Virus record (IMG/VR): IMGVR_UViG_3300031857_016370
Coordinates: 1 to 26,667 of that record
Strand: one strand, 5' to 3'
DNA length: 26,667 nt
Origin: a virus
Position numbers and translations under genes: made by a program. This document shows, in pieces, positions 7,374 to 14,821 of this stretch; the first letter of the stretch is position 1; every line of letters begins with the position of its first letter. The notes beneath the pieces are model-generated. The model was not told where the DNA came from and searched no databases. It saw only the letters and a list, made by a program, of their open reading frames with translations.

Positions 7374-7796
7374 ATGAAAAATATTAATGTATTGTTTTTT
7401 ATCTTACTATTCACATCTTGTGCTAGTTTTGAAAATCTAACTGATGACAGACATAGACCTGAAGATGATGAAATGTATTGGAATAGAACTGAAGAGTTTT
7501 GGGTAACACACCACGAACCAAAATCAAGACCAGAATCGTCTGAAGATTATTATGGTAACAGACCAGTTTTACCTCCAACTTATTACAACAACTATCCTGA
7601 CTATAACTACTATAATAGAAACAACAACTATTACCCAACGTATAACTATCAACAGACGACATTACCGTTACCACCACCTCCACCACAACACAACAACCCT
7701 TCACCAACTATTAACACACCTAAACCAAATGTAACTCATTATAAAAGAACTAATGAACCACAAAGAGGTAATGGTAAACCAGGTGTTAGAAGATAA
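7374..7796 (+). CDS. Lipoprotein with Asn/Tyr/Pro-rich low-complexity region
   Basis: 140 residues from the ATG at 7374. An ATG 18 nt upstream would put extra charged residues before the signal and overlaps the previous gene, so it is rejected. The signal peptide MKNINVLFFILLFTSC ends in a lipobox with the lipidated Cys16. The mature part is hydrophilic, with Asn/Tyr-rich stretches (YYNNYPDYNYYNRNNNYY), a five-proline run and a basic tail. It would be attached to a host membrane as a lipoprotein, perhaps blocking superinfection or aiding release; that is speculation. It is followed directly by a terminator. Confidence 0.75.
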   Translation: MKNINVLFFILLFTSCASFENLTDDRHRPEDDEMYWNRTEEFWVTHHEPKSRPESSEDYYGNRPVLPPTYYNNYPDYNYYNRNNNYYPTYNYQQTTLPLPPPPPQHNNPSPTINTPKPNVTHYKRTNEPQRGNGKPGVRR

Positions 7797-7800
7797 AAAA

Positions 7801-7820
7801 AACCCCATTTGGGGTTTTTT
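7801..7820. terminator. Bidirectional terminator
   Basis: AACCCC ATTT GGGGTT stem-loop with six T after it and an A-run before it, between convergent genes ending at 7796 (plus) and 7819 (minus). Confidence 0.85.
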
Positions 7821-8130
7821 AATTTATTTCAGGTTGGTCTTCATCAGTTGTTGGTAAATTCTCTTCTTTCTTTTCTTTTTGAATTTGATTAATTATATAT
7901 CCTGATACTGCAAATTCAACACCAGTCCACATTATTAAATCAGTTATTGACATAGCTGAATGTTTTTCCAATAGGAAAAAAATCATACCCCATTGGGCAA
8001 TAATAAAAGCAACACCTGATTCAATTCTTTTTTTTGAGAAAAATGAAGGTTTACTTGAATACATTTTACCTAATTCAGAAATAACCCATTTAATATTTTC
8101 CCACCCAAAGAAAAATTTCTTGTTTTCCAT
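7819..8130 (-). CDS. Two-span membrane protein, holin-like in size
   Basis: A 103-residue protein with two hydrophobic segments (about 38-56, SGVAFIIAQWGMIFFLLEK, and 61-82, ITDLIMWTGVEFAVSGYII) joined by a short loop and followed by a charged, acidic tail. The pattern KKRIESGVAF before the first span recalls small phage membrane proteins with holin topology, but no endolysin is adjacent, so a holin role is unproven. It lies 18 nt downstream of the small basic gene at 8149-8277 and is probably in the same minus-strand transcript. Confidence 0.65.
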   Translation of the reverse strand: MENKKFFFGWENIKWVISELGKMYSSKPSFFSKKRIESGVAFIIAQWGMIFFLLEKHSAMSITDLIMWTGVEFAVSGYIINQIQKEKKEENLPTTDEDQPEIN

Positions 8131-8148
8131 AATTTTAATTTTTTTGGT

Positions 8149-8277
8149 TTATCTACCTTGACCTTTGTAGTTTTTTGGTTTTTGTTCTTTCGGTCCGTAT
8201 TTTTTCTTTGATACGCCTTCTCTTCTTTTTCCGAAAGTTTCTTTTACCCCGTTAGTTGAAAGTTTTCCTTTTGCCAT
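8149..8277 (-). CDS. Small basic protein
   Basis: A 42-residue, strongly basic ORF (about 14 Lys/Arg) starting MAKGKLSTNGVKETFGKRR and ending NYKGQGR. Size and charge suggest nucleic-acid binding or a structural decoration peptide. It sits first in a two-gene minus-strand transcript with the holin-like gene, and a TATTTATA motif lies 33 nt upstream of the start. No family recognised with confidence. Confidence 0.6.
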   Translation of the reverse strand: MAKGKLSTNGVKETFGKRREGVSKKKYGPKEQKPKNYKGQGR

Positions 8278-8310
8278 TTTAACTATTTACTTTTTAAGTT
8301 GGTTTATTAT

Positions 8311-8318
8311 TATAAATA
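8311..8318 (-). promoter_or_regulatory. TATTTATA motif (minus strand) before 8277 gene
   Basis: Reads TATTTATA on the coding (minus) strand, between the 8903-8373 gene terminator and the start at 8277. A member of the repeated putative promoter motif. Confidence 0.4.
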
Positions 8319-8334
8319 GTTTTTAAAATAAAAA

Positions 8335-8355
8335 AAGGGACATCAGTCCCTTTTT
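8335..8355. terminator. Bidirectional terminator
   Basis: GGGAC ATCA GTCCC, extended by an A-run on one side and a T-run on the other. On the minus strand it ends the 8903-8373 gene. Confidence 0.8.
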
Positions 8356-8372
8356 CAAATTTGTTAGAATTA

Positions 8373-8903
8373 TTATTTTCCTTTAACTAATTCCATACAT
8401 CTTTTCAAGTATTCTTTAGCTCTTGGTGATGGTGTAAATTCATCATCTTTAGTTTGTAATGATAATACTTTTTCAATGTCTTTAACTAACTCAGTACCAT
8501 GTTCATTTTCCTTATAAAGTTCAATTACTTTATCCATCGCTTTATTACATTGACCTGAAGTTTCATCAAAATAATTTTTATTTCTGAAATTGTTTAAATT
8601 TTGTAACATTTCGTAAGACAAATGTTCACCACCATCTGTAACGTCTTTAAATAATCTTAGGTTATTTAAAATACCTAATGTATCCACTAAAGAGTTAACA
8701 CCATTTTTTCTTTTTGTGATACTTGGAGTATATTCCATAAAATTTTCAGCTTCTCCAGTAAGTTCTGTTAATGGCAAAGAATTAGTAGTTAAACATCTTG
8801 GTTTCTTTTCTACGATTTCACTTTTTTCTGACATTTCTTGTTCTGAAATGTATTTTTTAAGTGTATTACGAATAATATCGGAGTTAATACTTCTTTTTTT
8901 CAT
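8373..8903 (-). CDS. Hypothetical protein with ISE leader motif
   Basis: A 176-residue hydrophilic protein of unknown family. The N-terminus (MKKRSINSDIIRNTLKKYISEQ) is a basic amphipathic helix ending in I-S-E at residues 19-21, matching the (I/L)-x-E leader of other proteins in this block. A second possible site is LPLTE near residue 47. The rest is mostly helical with a few cysteines. It has its own TATTTATA motif upstream and a terminator downstream, so it is monocistronic. Possibly a packaged head protein. Confidence 0.65.
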   Translation of the reverse strand: MKKRSINSDIIRNTLKKYISEQEMSEKSEIVEKKPRCLTTNSLPLTELTGEAENFMEYTPSITKRKNGVNSLVDTLGILNNLRLFKDVTDGGEHLSYEMLQNLNNFRNKNYFDETSGQCNKAMDKVIELYKENEHGTELVKDIEKVLSLQTKDDEFTPSPRAKEYLKRCMELVKGK

Positions 8904-8921
8904 AAAATGACTATTTTTCTT

Positions 8922-8929
8922 TATAAATA
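8922..8929 (-). promoter_or_regulatory. TATTTATA motif (minus strand) before 8903 gene
   Basis: TATTTATA on the coding strand 18 nt upstream of the start at 8903. With the plus-strand copy at 8963-8970 it forms a divergent pair in the 120-nt gap. Confidence 0.45.
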
Positions 8930-8962
8930 CTTATAGATGTTAAATTATTCAGTATTTCAAAT

Positions 8963-8970
8963 ATTTATAA
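8963..8970 (+). promoter_or_regulatory. TATTTATA motif before the 9024 operon
   Basis: TATTTATA on the plus strand in the divergent intergenic gap, 53 nt before the ATG at 9024. Confidence 0.4.
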
Positions 8971-9023
8971 AATGATAATTCCATTTGAATGAATCATAAA
9001 TAGTAAATCCGTTAATATGGAAG

Positions 9024-9242
9024 ATGGAGATAGTACACAGAACTTGGAAAAAAATATTTTTAGAAAATATTTCCGTAAAACTTTTAATGTTAGGAATGTT
9101 CTTCAATCCACTTGGGTTCGATGCTGTTCAGTATTGGCTTATTTCACTAACAGGGAGTTTGTGGTACGCAAATCTAACTTTGTATTTTATTTCGGGTTTT
9201 TTCTTTGGGTTATCTTTTTTATTCAAAAAATATTCTAAATGA
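9024..9242 (+). CDS. Small two-span membrane protein
   Basis: A 72-residue protein with two hydrophobic segments: residues 20-40 (LLMLGMFFNPLGFDAVQYWL) and 44-66 (ending YFISGFFFGLSFLF), with a Lys-rich C-terminus. Two long overlapping frames exist here. This one is chosen because it forms a regular membrane hairpin and its stop overlaps the PPK2 start as ATGA; the frame from 9017 has no such coupling. The first 19 residues are less regular and the true start may be a later Met. Function unknown; co-expressed with PPK2. Confidence 0.6.
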   Translation: MEIVHRTWKKIFLENISVKLLMLGMFFNPLGFDAVQYWLISLTGSLWYANLTLYFISGFFFGLSFLFKKYSK

Positions 9243-10306
9243 GAAATTTAAATAGACACTTATTAAGTGAAGAAAAGACAAAATCAGAATCACATATTAA
9301 ACGTATTGTGGACATTCTTAGATATAGTGATGTATACAGTGCTCAATTACAAAAAGATTTAAATCAGGTAATTGATTACTCAAAAAACCAAATTGTTGAT
9401 TTCAATTTGTTAGAAAGAGGTATAATGAAAGTCCTTAAAATGAAAGGGGATAAGAGTAAAAATATCCTTGAATTTTTTAAAAAATTATTAAAGTCACTTA
9501 AAAAACGAGAAAAGAATATTATTTTACAGGAACCTGAAAAAGATGATTTACCACAGTTAGAACCACAAGAACCTTCAGTAATTCCAAAGAAAGTTTATAG
9601 AGAAGAACTTTATTATTTACAAGTTGAGTTATTAAAATTACAAGAATGGTTAAATCAAACAGGTAAAACTGTGATTATTGTTTTTGAAGGTAGGGACTCA
9701 GCGGGTAAAGGTTCAACAATTAAAAAATTTGTTGAATATATGAACCCAAGATTTTATAATATAATTGCTTTAGGTATACCATCACCCGAAGAAAGAAAAA
9801 ATTGGTGGGATAGATATAGAAGTCAAATACAATCTGGTAAAGTTAATTTATTCGATAGAAGTTGGTATAACAGAGGATTAATAGAACCTGTTATGGGTTA
9901 TGGTTCGGCTGAAGAATATGAGGATTTTATGGATAATGTTGAAGATTTTGAACAGGGATTAGTTAAAGACGGTGATTACCTTTTCAAACTGTGGTTTTCA
10001 ATAGATAAAGTAACTCAAGCTAAACGATTTGAGATGAGACAACAATCTCCTTTAAAATATTGGAAATATTCACCTAATGATGAAAAGATGCAAGATTTGT
10101 GGGATAGATTTACTGAATTTAAAGAAAAACTATTTGATAAGACATCAACAGTTAATCATCCTTGGGTGATTATTGATTCAAACGATAAAAGAATTTCAGG
10201 TTTAAATGCGATTAGATATGTTTTACAAAACATACCATATAAAAATAAAAATGAAGAAATTTTAGATAAAAGCTTTCCTGAAGCATTAACTGTATTAAAA
10301 CCGTAA
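9239..10306 (+). CDS. ppk2: Polyphosphate kinase 2 family protein with N-terminal extension
   Basis: A 355-residue protein. Residues 118-345 are a PPK2 domain, which moves phosphate between polyphosphate and nucleotides. Visible are the Walker A loop FEGRDSAGKGST (149-160), the Walker B-like VNLFDRSWYNRG (202-213, Asp206), the lid arginines around 183-195, and the C-terminal HPWVIIDSNDK. The first 115 residues are not part of PPK2: a leader MRNLNRHLLSEE with L-S-E at 9-11, a helical region, and a Pro/Glu-rich linker. The leader matches the putative prohead-protease motif of neighbouring proteins, so the enzyme may be packaged in the head. Start fixed by the ATGA overlap with the preceding gene. 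PPK2 is known in bacteria and archaea and is unusual in phages. Family confident; substrate preference (NDP or NMP) not readable. Confidence 0.92.
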   Translation: MRNLNRHLLSEEKTKSESHIKRIVDILRYSDVYSAQLQKDLNQVIDYSKNQIVDFNLLERGIMKVLKMKGDKSKNILEFFKKLLKSLKKREKNIILQEPEKDDLPQLEPQEPSVIPKKVYREELYYLQVELLKLQEWLNQTGKTVIIVFEGRDSAGKGSTIKKFVEYMNPRFYNIIALGIPSPEERKNWWDRYRSQIQSGKVNLFDRSWYNRGLIEPVMGYGSAEEYEDFMDNVEDFEQGLVKDGDYLFKLWFSIDKVTQAKRFEMRQQSPLKYWKYSPNDEKMQDLWDRFTEFKEKLFDKTSTVNHPWVIIDSNDKRISGLNAIRYVLQNIPYKNKNEEILDKSFPEALTVLKP

Positions 10307-10310
10307 ACAG

Positions 10311-10871
10311 ATGAAAAACAATAAAATAATATCAGAAGGTTTAAAATATCATTTGGACTATGAAATTCCATTAACCGAAAATGTTTACCGACCTCTTTCT
10401 GAAAACTTTTTTAAATTAATTAACGAAGTAAGAGAATTATATAAAAACGGTATGATTGACTTAAACGAAGATGAAATAGATATTGTTGAATCTGACATGG
10501 GAGAAACTGTTACCTTATCTGATGGAAGTGTTATTTATCTTGATGTACCATTTATTGAAGAAAATTTAAATGAAGCGGAATACAAAGGAAGAAAAGTACA
10601 ATTAGGAAAACCTATGAGAAACTCAGGTGGTGGAAAAAAATATGTTGTTTATGTTAAAAACCCATCAACAGGTAATGTCAAAAAAATCTCATTTGGTGAT
10701 GTTCATGGTGGTTTAACTGCTAAAGTATCTAATCCAAAGGCTCGTAAAGCATTTGCTTCACGTCATCAATGTGCTAAGAAAAAAGACAGAACAACTGCCG
10801 GTTATTGGGCGTGTAGAGTTAATAGATTTGGACACCTTTGGGGTGGTAAAACATATCCAGGATATTGGTAA
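10311..10871 (+). CDS. Phage protein with basic ASRHQC-type C-terminal domain
   Basis: A 186-residue protein four bases downstream of PPK2. The N-terminus MKNNKIISEGLKYHL carries I-S-E at 7-9, and a second L-T-E is at 21-23. Residues 25-90 are acidic. The C-terminal 90 residues are basic: SGGGKKYVVYVKNP, then KARKAFASRHQCAKKKDRTT and GYWACR. This last region matches a C-terminal domain seen repeatedly in large-phage proteins (R-x-FxxRHxCxxK...A-x-YWxC), whose cysteine and histidine may bind metal. The role is not established; a virion role is plausible from the leader motif. Confidence 0.75.
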   Translation: MKNNKIISEGLKYHLDYEIPLTENVYRPLSENFFKLINEVRELYKNGMIDLNEDEIDIVESDMGETVTLSDGSVIYLDVPFIEENLNEAEYKGRKVQLGKPMRNSGGGKKYVVYVKNPSTGNVKKISFGDVHGGLTAKVSNPKARKAFASRHQCAKKKDRTTAGYWACRVNRFGHLWGGKTYPGYW

Positions 10872-10874
10872 TTT

Positions 10875-11150
10875 ATGAGTGAAGATACTAAACCATATGA
10901 GGATATCATTTTAACTTCAAATGAAAAAGAAAGAACATTTGAAGAAAATGTTTCTGATGGTGAGTTACTTTGGCATCGTGATAGAGAAGATAGGATAATT
11001 GAAGTTCTTGAAGGGGATGATTGGAAACTTCAAATGGATAATGAATTACCTGTAATTTTAGAAAAAAGTAAAAAATACTTTATACCAAAAGGTGTGTATC
11101 ACAGAGCTATTAAAGGAAAAGATAAACTAAAAATTAAGATTCAGTTTTAG
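10875..11150 (+). CDS. Cupin-fold small protein
   Basis: A 91-residue single-domain protein with a beta-rich pattern: LLWHRDREDRIIEVLEGDDW, then KLQMDNELPVIL, YFIPKGVYHRAIKG and LKIKIQF. His-x-Asp-Arg-Glu-Asp and the later Tyr-His fit a small cupin (RmlC-like) with possible metal binding. Similar stand-alone cupins occur in large marine and Bacteroidota phages without assigned function. It lies four bases after the preceding gene and overlaps the 3' end of the convergent thioesterase gene by 17 nt. Confidence 0.65.
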   Translation: MSEDTKPYEDIILTSNEKERTFEENVSDGELLWHRDREDRIIEVLEGDDWKLQMDNELPVILEKSKKYFIPKGVYHRAIKGKDKLKIKIQF

Positions 11151-11550
11151 AATTTTTCTCAATTAAACTTGTGATTCTTCTTCTAGCCTTTTCACCTAAA
11201 GGAATTGGATTACCGTCCTCATCAATACTTACAAATTTAATATTTGTTCTTAAAACTATAACTTGATTACCTGTGTAAACATTATGTGCTCTTGCTTCCA
11301 TATATAATGTTACAGATGTTATTCCTAATTTTGATGGGTACCCGTAAATCTTTAAAAGTTGACCTTCCTTTGCAGGTTTTTCAAAATAACATTTATCAAT
11401 AGATACGGTTACCATTCTTGGGGTATCACAAATTTGCATTGAGTATCCTGCAGCTGCGGCATCAGCCCAAGCTAATAATTTTCCTCCAAATAAGTTTCCG
11501 TGAAATCCTAAATCAGATTTTTTTACGGGATGTGTGTTTAATAGTTCCAT
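11134..11550 (-). CDS. Hot-dog fold acyl-CoA thioesterase
   Basis: A 138-residue protein with the hot-dog signature of the YciA/Acot type. The first helix region reads GFHGNLFGGKLLAWADAAAA, where the Asn and Asp are the catalytic-site positions of this family, followed by strands MVTVSIDKCYFEKPAKEGQ and VTLYMEARAHNVYTGNQ. It would hydrolyse acyl-CoA thioesters in the cytoplasm. Length is normal for a single hot-dog domain. It is a lone minus-strand gene between plus-strand phage genes and overlaps the cupin gene tail-to-tail. Lipid-metabolism enzymes are unusual in phages; it may alter host membrane lipids or clear acyl-CoA. Family confident, substrate unknown. Confidence 0.85.
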   Translation of the reverse strand: MELLNTHPVKKSDLGFHGNLFGGKLLAWADAAAAGYSMQICDTPRMVTVSIDKCYFEKPAKEGQLLKIYGYPSKLGITSVTLYMEARAHNVYTGNQVIVLRTNIKFVSIDEDGNPIPLGEKARRRITSLIEKNSKTES

Positions 11551-11589
11551 AAATGGAATTATAATTAAAAATAAAGTAATTTGAAATAG

Positions 11590-11597
11590 TATTTATT
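11590..11597 (+). promoter_or_regulatory. TATTTATT motif before the 11601 start
   Basis: TATTTATT ends three bases before the ATG at 11601, the same placement as at 7003-7010. Confidence 0.4.
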
Positions 11598-11600
11598 AAT

Positions 11601-12608
11601 ATGAATTATGAAAAATTAAATCATGTCTTCAACGAACAAGTTTTTGAATACAATGGTCCTGTTTTTACAATAGAAGATAAGAATAAGATTAGTTTTAAAT
11701 TTAATATTGTTGGAACTAAAGATTTGATACATATTGGTGATTGGGTTAAGTTTTATTTAGTTGATGTTGAAATTGTTAAAATAAATAAACCTTTGTTAAC
11801 TTATTTATATCTTAGCGGTCCCTCTTCTATTGAAAATTTAGATATCTCAAAAATTAAAAGTGGGAATATAAAACCTAATGATTTAGATTTTGATAAAATT
11901 TCGGAAAAATTTACAAAAACCAATCTTATTACATGGGGATTGGAAACCGAAATTGAATCTTTATTAAAATTTGCCAATATTGAACATGTAAAAATAAATA
12001 AAATAAATTTTAATTTACCTAATAAAAATTTTTTAACAGAACAAAGAATGAGTCGTAAGGCAACTAGAGATGTTGTTAGAGATATTGTTAATATTTTGAA
12101 AACTAACAAAAAGGGAAAGTTTATTTTACCTGGTGATGAAGATTTTTATACTTTTAAAAATTATCCTTTAGAATTTATAGTTGAGTTAGATGTACGTCAC
12201 GATAAAAAAATGGAAGGATTTAAGATTAACGGTAGTTATGTTCCTGAAGAAGAGATTGTTGAGTTATTAATCATATGTAATCCTAAAACATTAAAACGTG
12301 ATTTTTACAATATCATTGGTGAGTTAAATGAAATACTCACTCACGAATTAGAACATGGTAGACAGGAGTATAGGGGTGATTTGGATGATGTTAGTTTAGA
12401 CACCGAGAATAATTTAGAATATTATTTACAACCTCACGAAATACAAGCTCAAGTTAAAGGTTTTAAAAGATTATCAAAACTAAAGAAAGTACCATTTATA
12501 GATGTTGTTAAACATTGGTTTAACACACATAAAGATATTCATGGTTTAACAAGTGATGAGGAAAATATTTTAATAGATACTTTAGTTGACTACAATTCAA
12601 AAAATTAA
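11601..12608 (+). CDS. Zincin-like metalloprotease with internal LTE site
   Basis: A 335-residue two-part protein. Residues 1-140 form an uncharacterised beta-rich domain. A linker with F-L-T-E-Q-R (L-T-E at 145-147) is followed by a protease-like domain containing the zinc-binding motif THELEHGRQ (HExxH at 248-252). A possible third ligand is in PHEIQAQ near 279-283. HExxH followed by a His/Glu helix is the pattern of gluzincin-like phage proteases. The L-T-E between domains resembles the maturation sites of neighbouring proteins, so the protease might be released by cleavage. It converges with the next minus gene with a 4-nt overlap. Target unknown. Confidence 0.7.
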   Translation: MNYEKLNHVFNEQVFEYNGPVFTIEDKNKISFKFNIVGTKDLIHIGDWVKFYLVDVEIVKINKPLLTYLYLSGPSSIENLDISKIKSGNIKPNDLDFDKISEKFTKTNLITWGLETEIESLLKFANIEHVKINKINFNLPNKNFLTEQRMSRKATRDVVRDIVNILKTNKKGKFILPGDEDFYTFKNYPLEFIVELDVRHDKKMEGFKINGSYVPEEEIVELLIICNPKTLKRDFYNIIGELNEILTHELEHGRQEYRGDLDDVSLDTENNLEYYLQPHEIQAQVKGFKRLSKLKKVPFIDVVKHWFNTHKDIHGLTSDEENILIDTLVDYNSKN

Positions 12609-13234
12609 TTTTTGAATCTTTCTAACATTTTATTAACTAACTCTCTAATAATCAAACTAGAAACTGTTAAAACTCCAAAAGAAGCTAATCTGGTTGATAT
12701 TTGTGATATATCAGAATCGGTGAATGTCCCGTTATGTCCCAATTCAAACAATTGAGGTATTAAAGGAACAATAAAAGTATAACTCATTATGTTGATTATT
12801 TTATGAGTTGTTAAATTCAAAGATTTAATAAATGTTAAAAATACATTTTTAAGTTCTTCACCTTTTTTTAACGTGGTTTTAAAAATGTCTTCTAAACCTT
12901 TTTCTTTAATTTTTTCTAAAATTGTTTTGATTAATTTTTTATTATCAAAATAAATTACGGCAATTACACCTGTTAATAACAAAGACATTTCAACGTCACT
13001 AATTTCAGGAGAAACTCCCATAACAAAATCATTAAGTGGACCAACTAAACCGCCAATCGTCGCTCCCCAAGTGATAGCAAATTCTAAATTAACACCTATT
13101 TGTTCTGACGTTTTTTTTAAAATATCTTTCACAAATTCGTAATTTTCTTTCACTATCTCACCTAATTCTGAACCAATTGATTCATTAATTATTAATTTTT
13201 TTTGTTCTTCAGTAATAATAAAGTTAGAATTCAT
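12605..13234 (-). CDS. Multi-span membrane protein with ITE leader
   Basis: A 209-residue protein. The N-terminus MNSNFIITEEQKKLIINESI has I-T-E at 7-9 and I-N-E at 16-18. Hydrophobic segments follow at about 52-70, 82-96, 150-166 and 186-200, separated by amphipathic helices with many Lys/Glu. No family recognised. A membrane-active protein with a cleavable leader could be injected with the DNA, as internal proteins of some phages are; this is inference. It shares the palindromic TATTTATATAAATA with the divergent gene at 13278. Confidence 0.65.
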   Translation of the reverse strand: MNSNFIITEEQKKLIINESIGSELGEIVKENYEFVKDILKKTSEQIGVNLEFAITWGATIGGLVGPLNDFVMGVSPEISDVEMSLLLTGVIAVIYFDNKKLIKTILEKIKEKGLEDIFKTTLKKGEELKNVFLTFIKSLNLTTHKIINIMSYTFIVPLIPQLFELGHNGTFTDSDISQISTRLASFGVLTVSSLIIRELVNKMLERFKN

Positions 13235-13247
13235 ATTTATATAAATA
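13234..13247. promoter_or_regulatory. Palindromic TATTTATATAAATA between divergent genes
   Basis: A perfect 14-nt palindrome presents TATTTATA on both strands, directly at the start of the minus gene (start 13234) and 30 nt before the plus gene (13278). It fits a shared bidirectional version of the repeated motif. Confidence 0.5.
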
Positions 13248-13277
13248 TTAGTTAATATTTAATTATAAAGGCATAAA

Positions 13278-13868
13278 ATGATAAATCCTGAACTTAAAGT
13301 TGGTGACAGAGTAATTCTTCTACATATGGAAGATGAGTATAGTAATGTCCCACCAACGACTGAAGGTATTGTTACGAATGTTAATGACGTAATGGGTGAG
13401 ACAATTTATTCAGTTAAATGGGATAATGGTTCATCTTTAAATCTAATTTCTACAACTGATTTGTGGAAAAAAAAGAATGAAGATTTGAAAGAATCTTTTA
13501 ATAATGCCGAGTGGCAAAGAACTGAAGAGTTAATTAAAAATATTGATGTTTTTAAGTATTTTAACAGTAAATTTTTAAGAGGTTACTTGAAAAAACTAAG
13601 AGAATGTAGTTTGGTAAATATGGCTGGTGCTGCACCATACTTATATATGGGTAGGGATAGAATTAAAGCTGACATTTTCCTTAAAAATCATGAAAATGAA
13701 TATTGTGACGAAGTTTTAGAAATGGCAAATCAAGCACAATCAGAGATGATTTCAGGTGTGATAAAATTTTTAGAAAAAAACGACAAGGAAATTAATTTAG
13801 AAAATATTAATAGATTTCTACATAGATTATCCAGTAAAGTTTTATCTGTATATATTTTAACTTTCTAA
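13278..13868 (+). CDS. DUF4314-like SH3-fold protein
   Basis: A 196-residue protein. Residues 5-65 match the small SH3-like DUF4314 type: KVGDRVILLHMEDEYSNVPP, TEGIVTNVNDVMGE and YSVKWDNGSSLNLI. The remaining 130 residues are helical with no recognised family. Such domains are common as short phage and plasmid proteins of unknown role. It ends with a 12-nt tail-to-tail overlap with the minus-strand gene 13857-14153. Confidence 0.7.
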   Translation: MINPELKVGDRVILLHMEDEYSNVPPTTEGIVTNVNDVMGETIYSVKWDNGSSLNLISTTDLWKKKNEDLKESFNNAEWQRTEELIKNIDVFKYFNSKFLRGYLKKLRECSLVNMAGAAPYLYMGRDRIKADIFLKNHENEYCDEVLEMANQAQSEMISGVIKFLEKNDKEINLENINRFLHRLSSKVLSVYILTF

Positions 13869-14153
13869 AAATTCAAAACTCCAAGAATTATTTGTAAAAA
13901 CAGGTTTGATGGGTATATCTAAAAATACTGCGTTTTGTTCACCTGCGTAAAGACCAAGTATGTTATAATCATAAAATTCTTCAGATTCTTCCATAGTCAT
14001 TGAATCTCTTTCACAGAGTATTGATAGAATCTTTGGTTTTGAATATAAGATTCTTCTACCATTACCAAATTCTTCAACAATACCAATTATTGCCGATTCT
14101 AAACCATCTAAAAGGACTGCCCCTTCGGCATACTCATCAATATCAACTTTCAT
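13857..14153 (-). CDS. Small conserved phage-type hypothetical
   Basis: A 98-residue acidic protein with a recognisable phage-type pattern: AVLLDGLESAIIGIVEEFGN, then RILYSKPKILSIL, DSMTMEESEEFYDYNILG and YAGEQNAVF. Proteins of this form are frequent in T4-like and other large phages, without a known function. It is convergent and overlapping with the DUF4314-like gene, and divergent from 14213. Confidence 0.7.
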   Translation of the reverse strand: MKVDIDEYAEGAVLLDGLESAIIGIVEEFGNGRRILYSKPKILSILCERDSMTMEESEEFYDYNILGLYAGEQNAVFLDIPIKPVFTNNSWSFEFLES

Positions 14154-14190
14154 ATTATAATTGTAATTAAATTATTCTTCTTAATCAACA

Positions 14191-14198
14191 TATTTATA
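14191..14198 (+). promoter_or_regulatory. TATTTATA motif before the 14213 start
   Basis: TATTTATA 14 nt upstream of the ATG at 14213. Confidence 0.45.
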
Positions 14199-14212
14199 TT
14201 TAAAACAATATT

Positions 14213-14773
14213 ATGAACGCATATTTTACAAGTATAACACCCGAAGAGAGAGCAAATATATTAGATAAACACAAAACAGTTTATGATGGATTTGCTACAA
14301 ACTATGCACAACCAAATCAACAACCTTTATATGTCCAAGATTTGGCAAACGATAAAGGTGGAATCACTGTGAGTAACAAAAATAATGTTACCACATATAA
14401 GAACATGCATATTAATGAAGACGTTTACAATGGGACAGCTTATGATGCTGAAGAGACATTTGAGTCTTTAGATATGATTGGTGATGGTTCTGATGATTTA
14501 GAATATGGAACATTTGGTCAGTCTGAATTAGAAGATTGCCAGTTTTGTAATGGTTTAGGTAGAGATGAATTTAATGATGAAGAATGTGAATGGTGCGAGG
14601 GAACAGGATTTAAAGATACTAGTTCACATCACTACGACATTGAAGTTGAACCTGAATTTAGTGATATTGATAATTTAGATTTAGAAGATGAGATGGATGA
14701 TGAGATGATTGGTCCATTGCAAGAACAAGTGAATAAGTCACTTGATATGTTTAGAAGATTTAATAGAATTTAA
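14213..14773 (+). CDS. Acidic protein with a DnaJ-like CxxC zinc motif
   Basis: A 186-residue acidic protein. The N-terminal ITPEERANILDKHKTVYDGF is a helical motif found at the start of several phage proteins. Residues about 104-122 hold CQFCNGLGRDEF and CEWCEGTG, two CxxCxGxG-like knuckles spaced as one zinc site of the DnaJ cysteine-rich domain; only one pair is present, so it is half a DnaJ zinc domain. The rest is very rich in Asp/Glu. No J-domain is visible, so it is not a DnaJ. Virion or regulatory role unknown. Confidence 0.65.
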   Translation: MNAYFTSITPEERANILDKHKTVYDGFATNYAQPNQQPLYVQDLANDKGGITVSNKNNVTTYKNMHINEDVYNGTAYDAEETFESLDMIGDGSDDLEYGTFGQSELEDCQFCNGLGRDEFNDEECEWCEGTGFKDTSSHHYDIEVEPEFSDIDNLDLEDEMDDEMIGPLQEQVNKSLDMFRRFNRI

Positions 14774-14821
14774 TCTGTATTTTTTAAAATTTTGTGATAT
14801 TTCTTAACTAAAGATAAGATA

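Noticed and set aside
7552-7734. Thr/Ile-rich alternative frame inside the lipoprotein gene
   Set aside because: It is a product of the repeated Asn/Tyr codons read one frame off; no start context or protein-like pattern.
9017-9238. A 73-codon plus-strand frame overlapping the 9024 membrane protein
   Set aside because: It has no coupling to PPK2 and an irregular composition. The other frame forms a regular membrane hairpin and ends in an ATGA overlap with PPK2.
13234-13247. TATTTATATAAATA as a protein-binding operator
   Set aside because: The region is extremely AT-rich, and the palindrome is more simply two back-to-back copies of the motif found before other genes.
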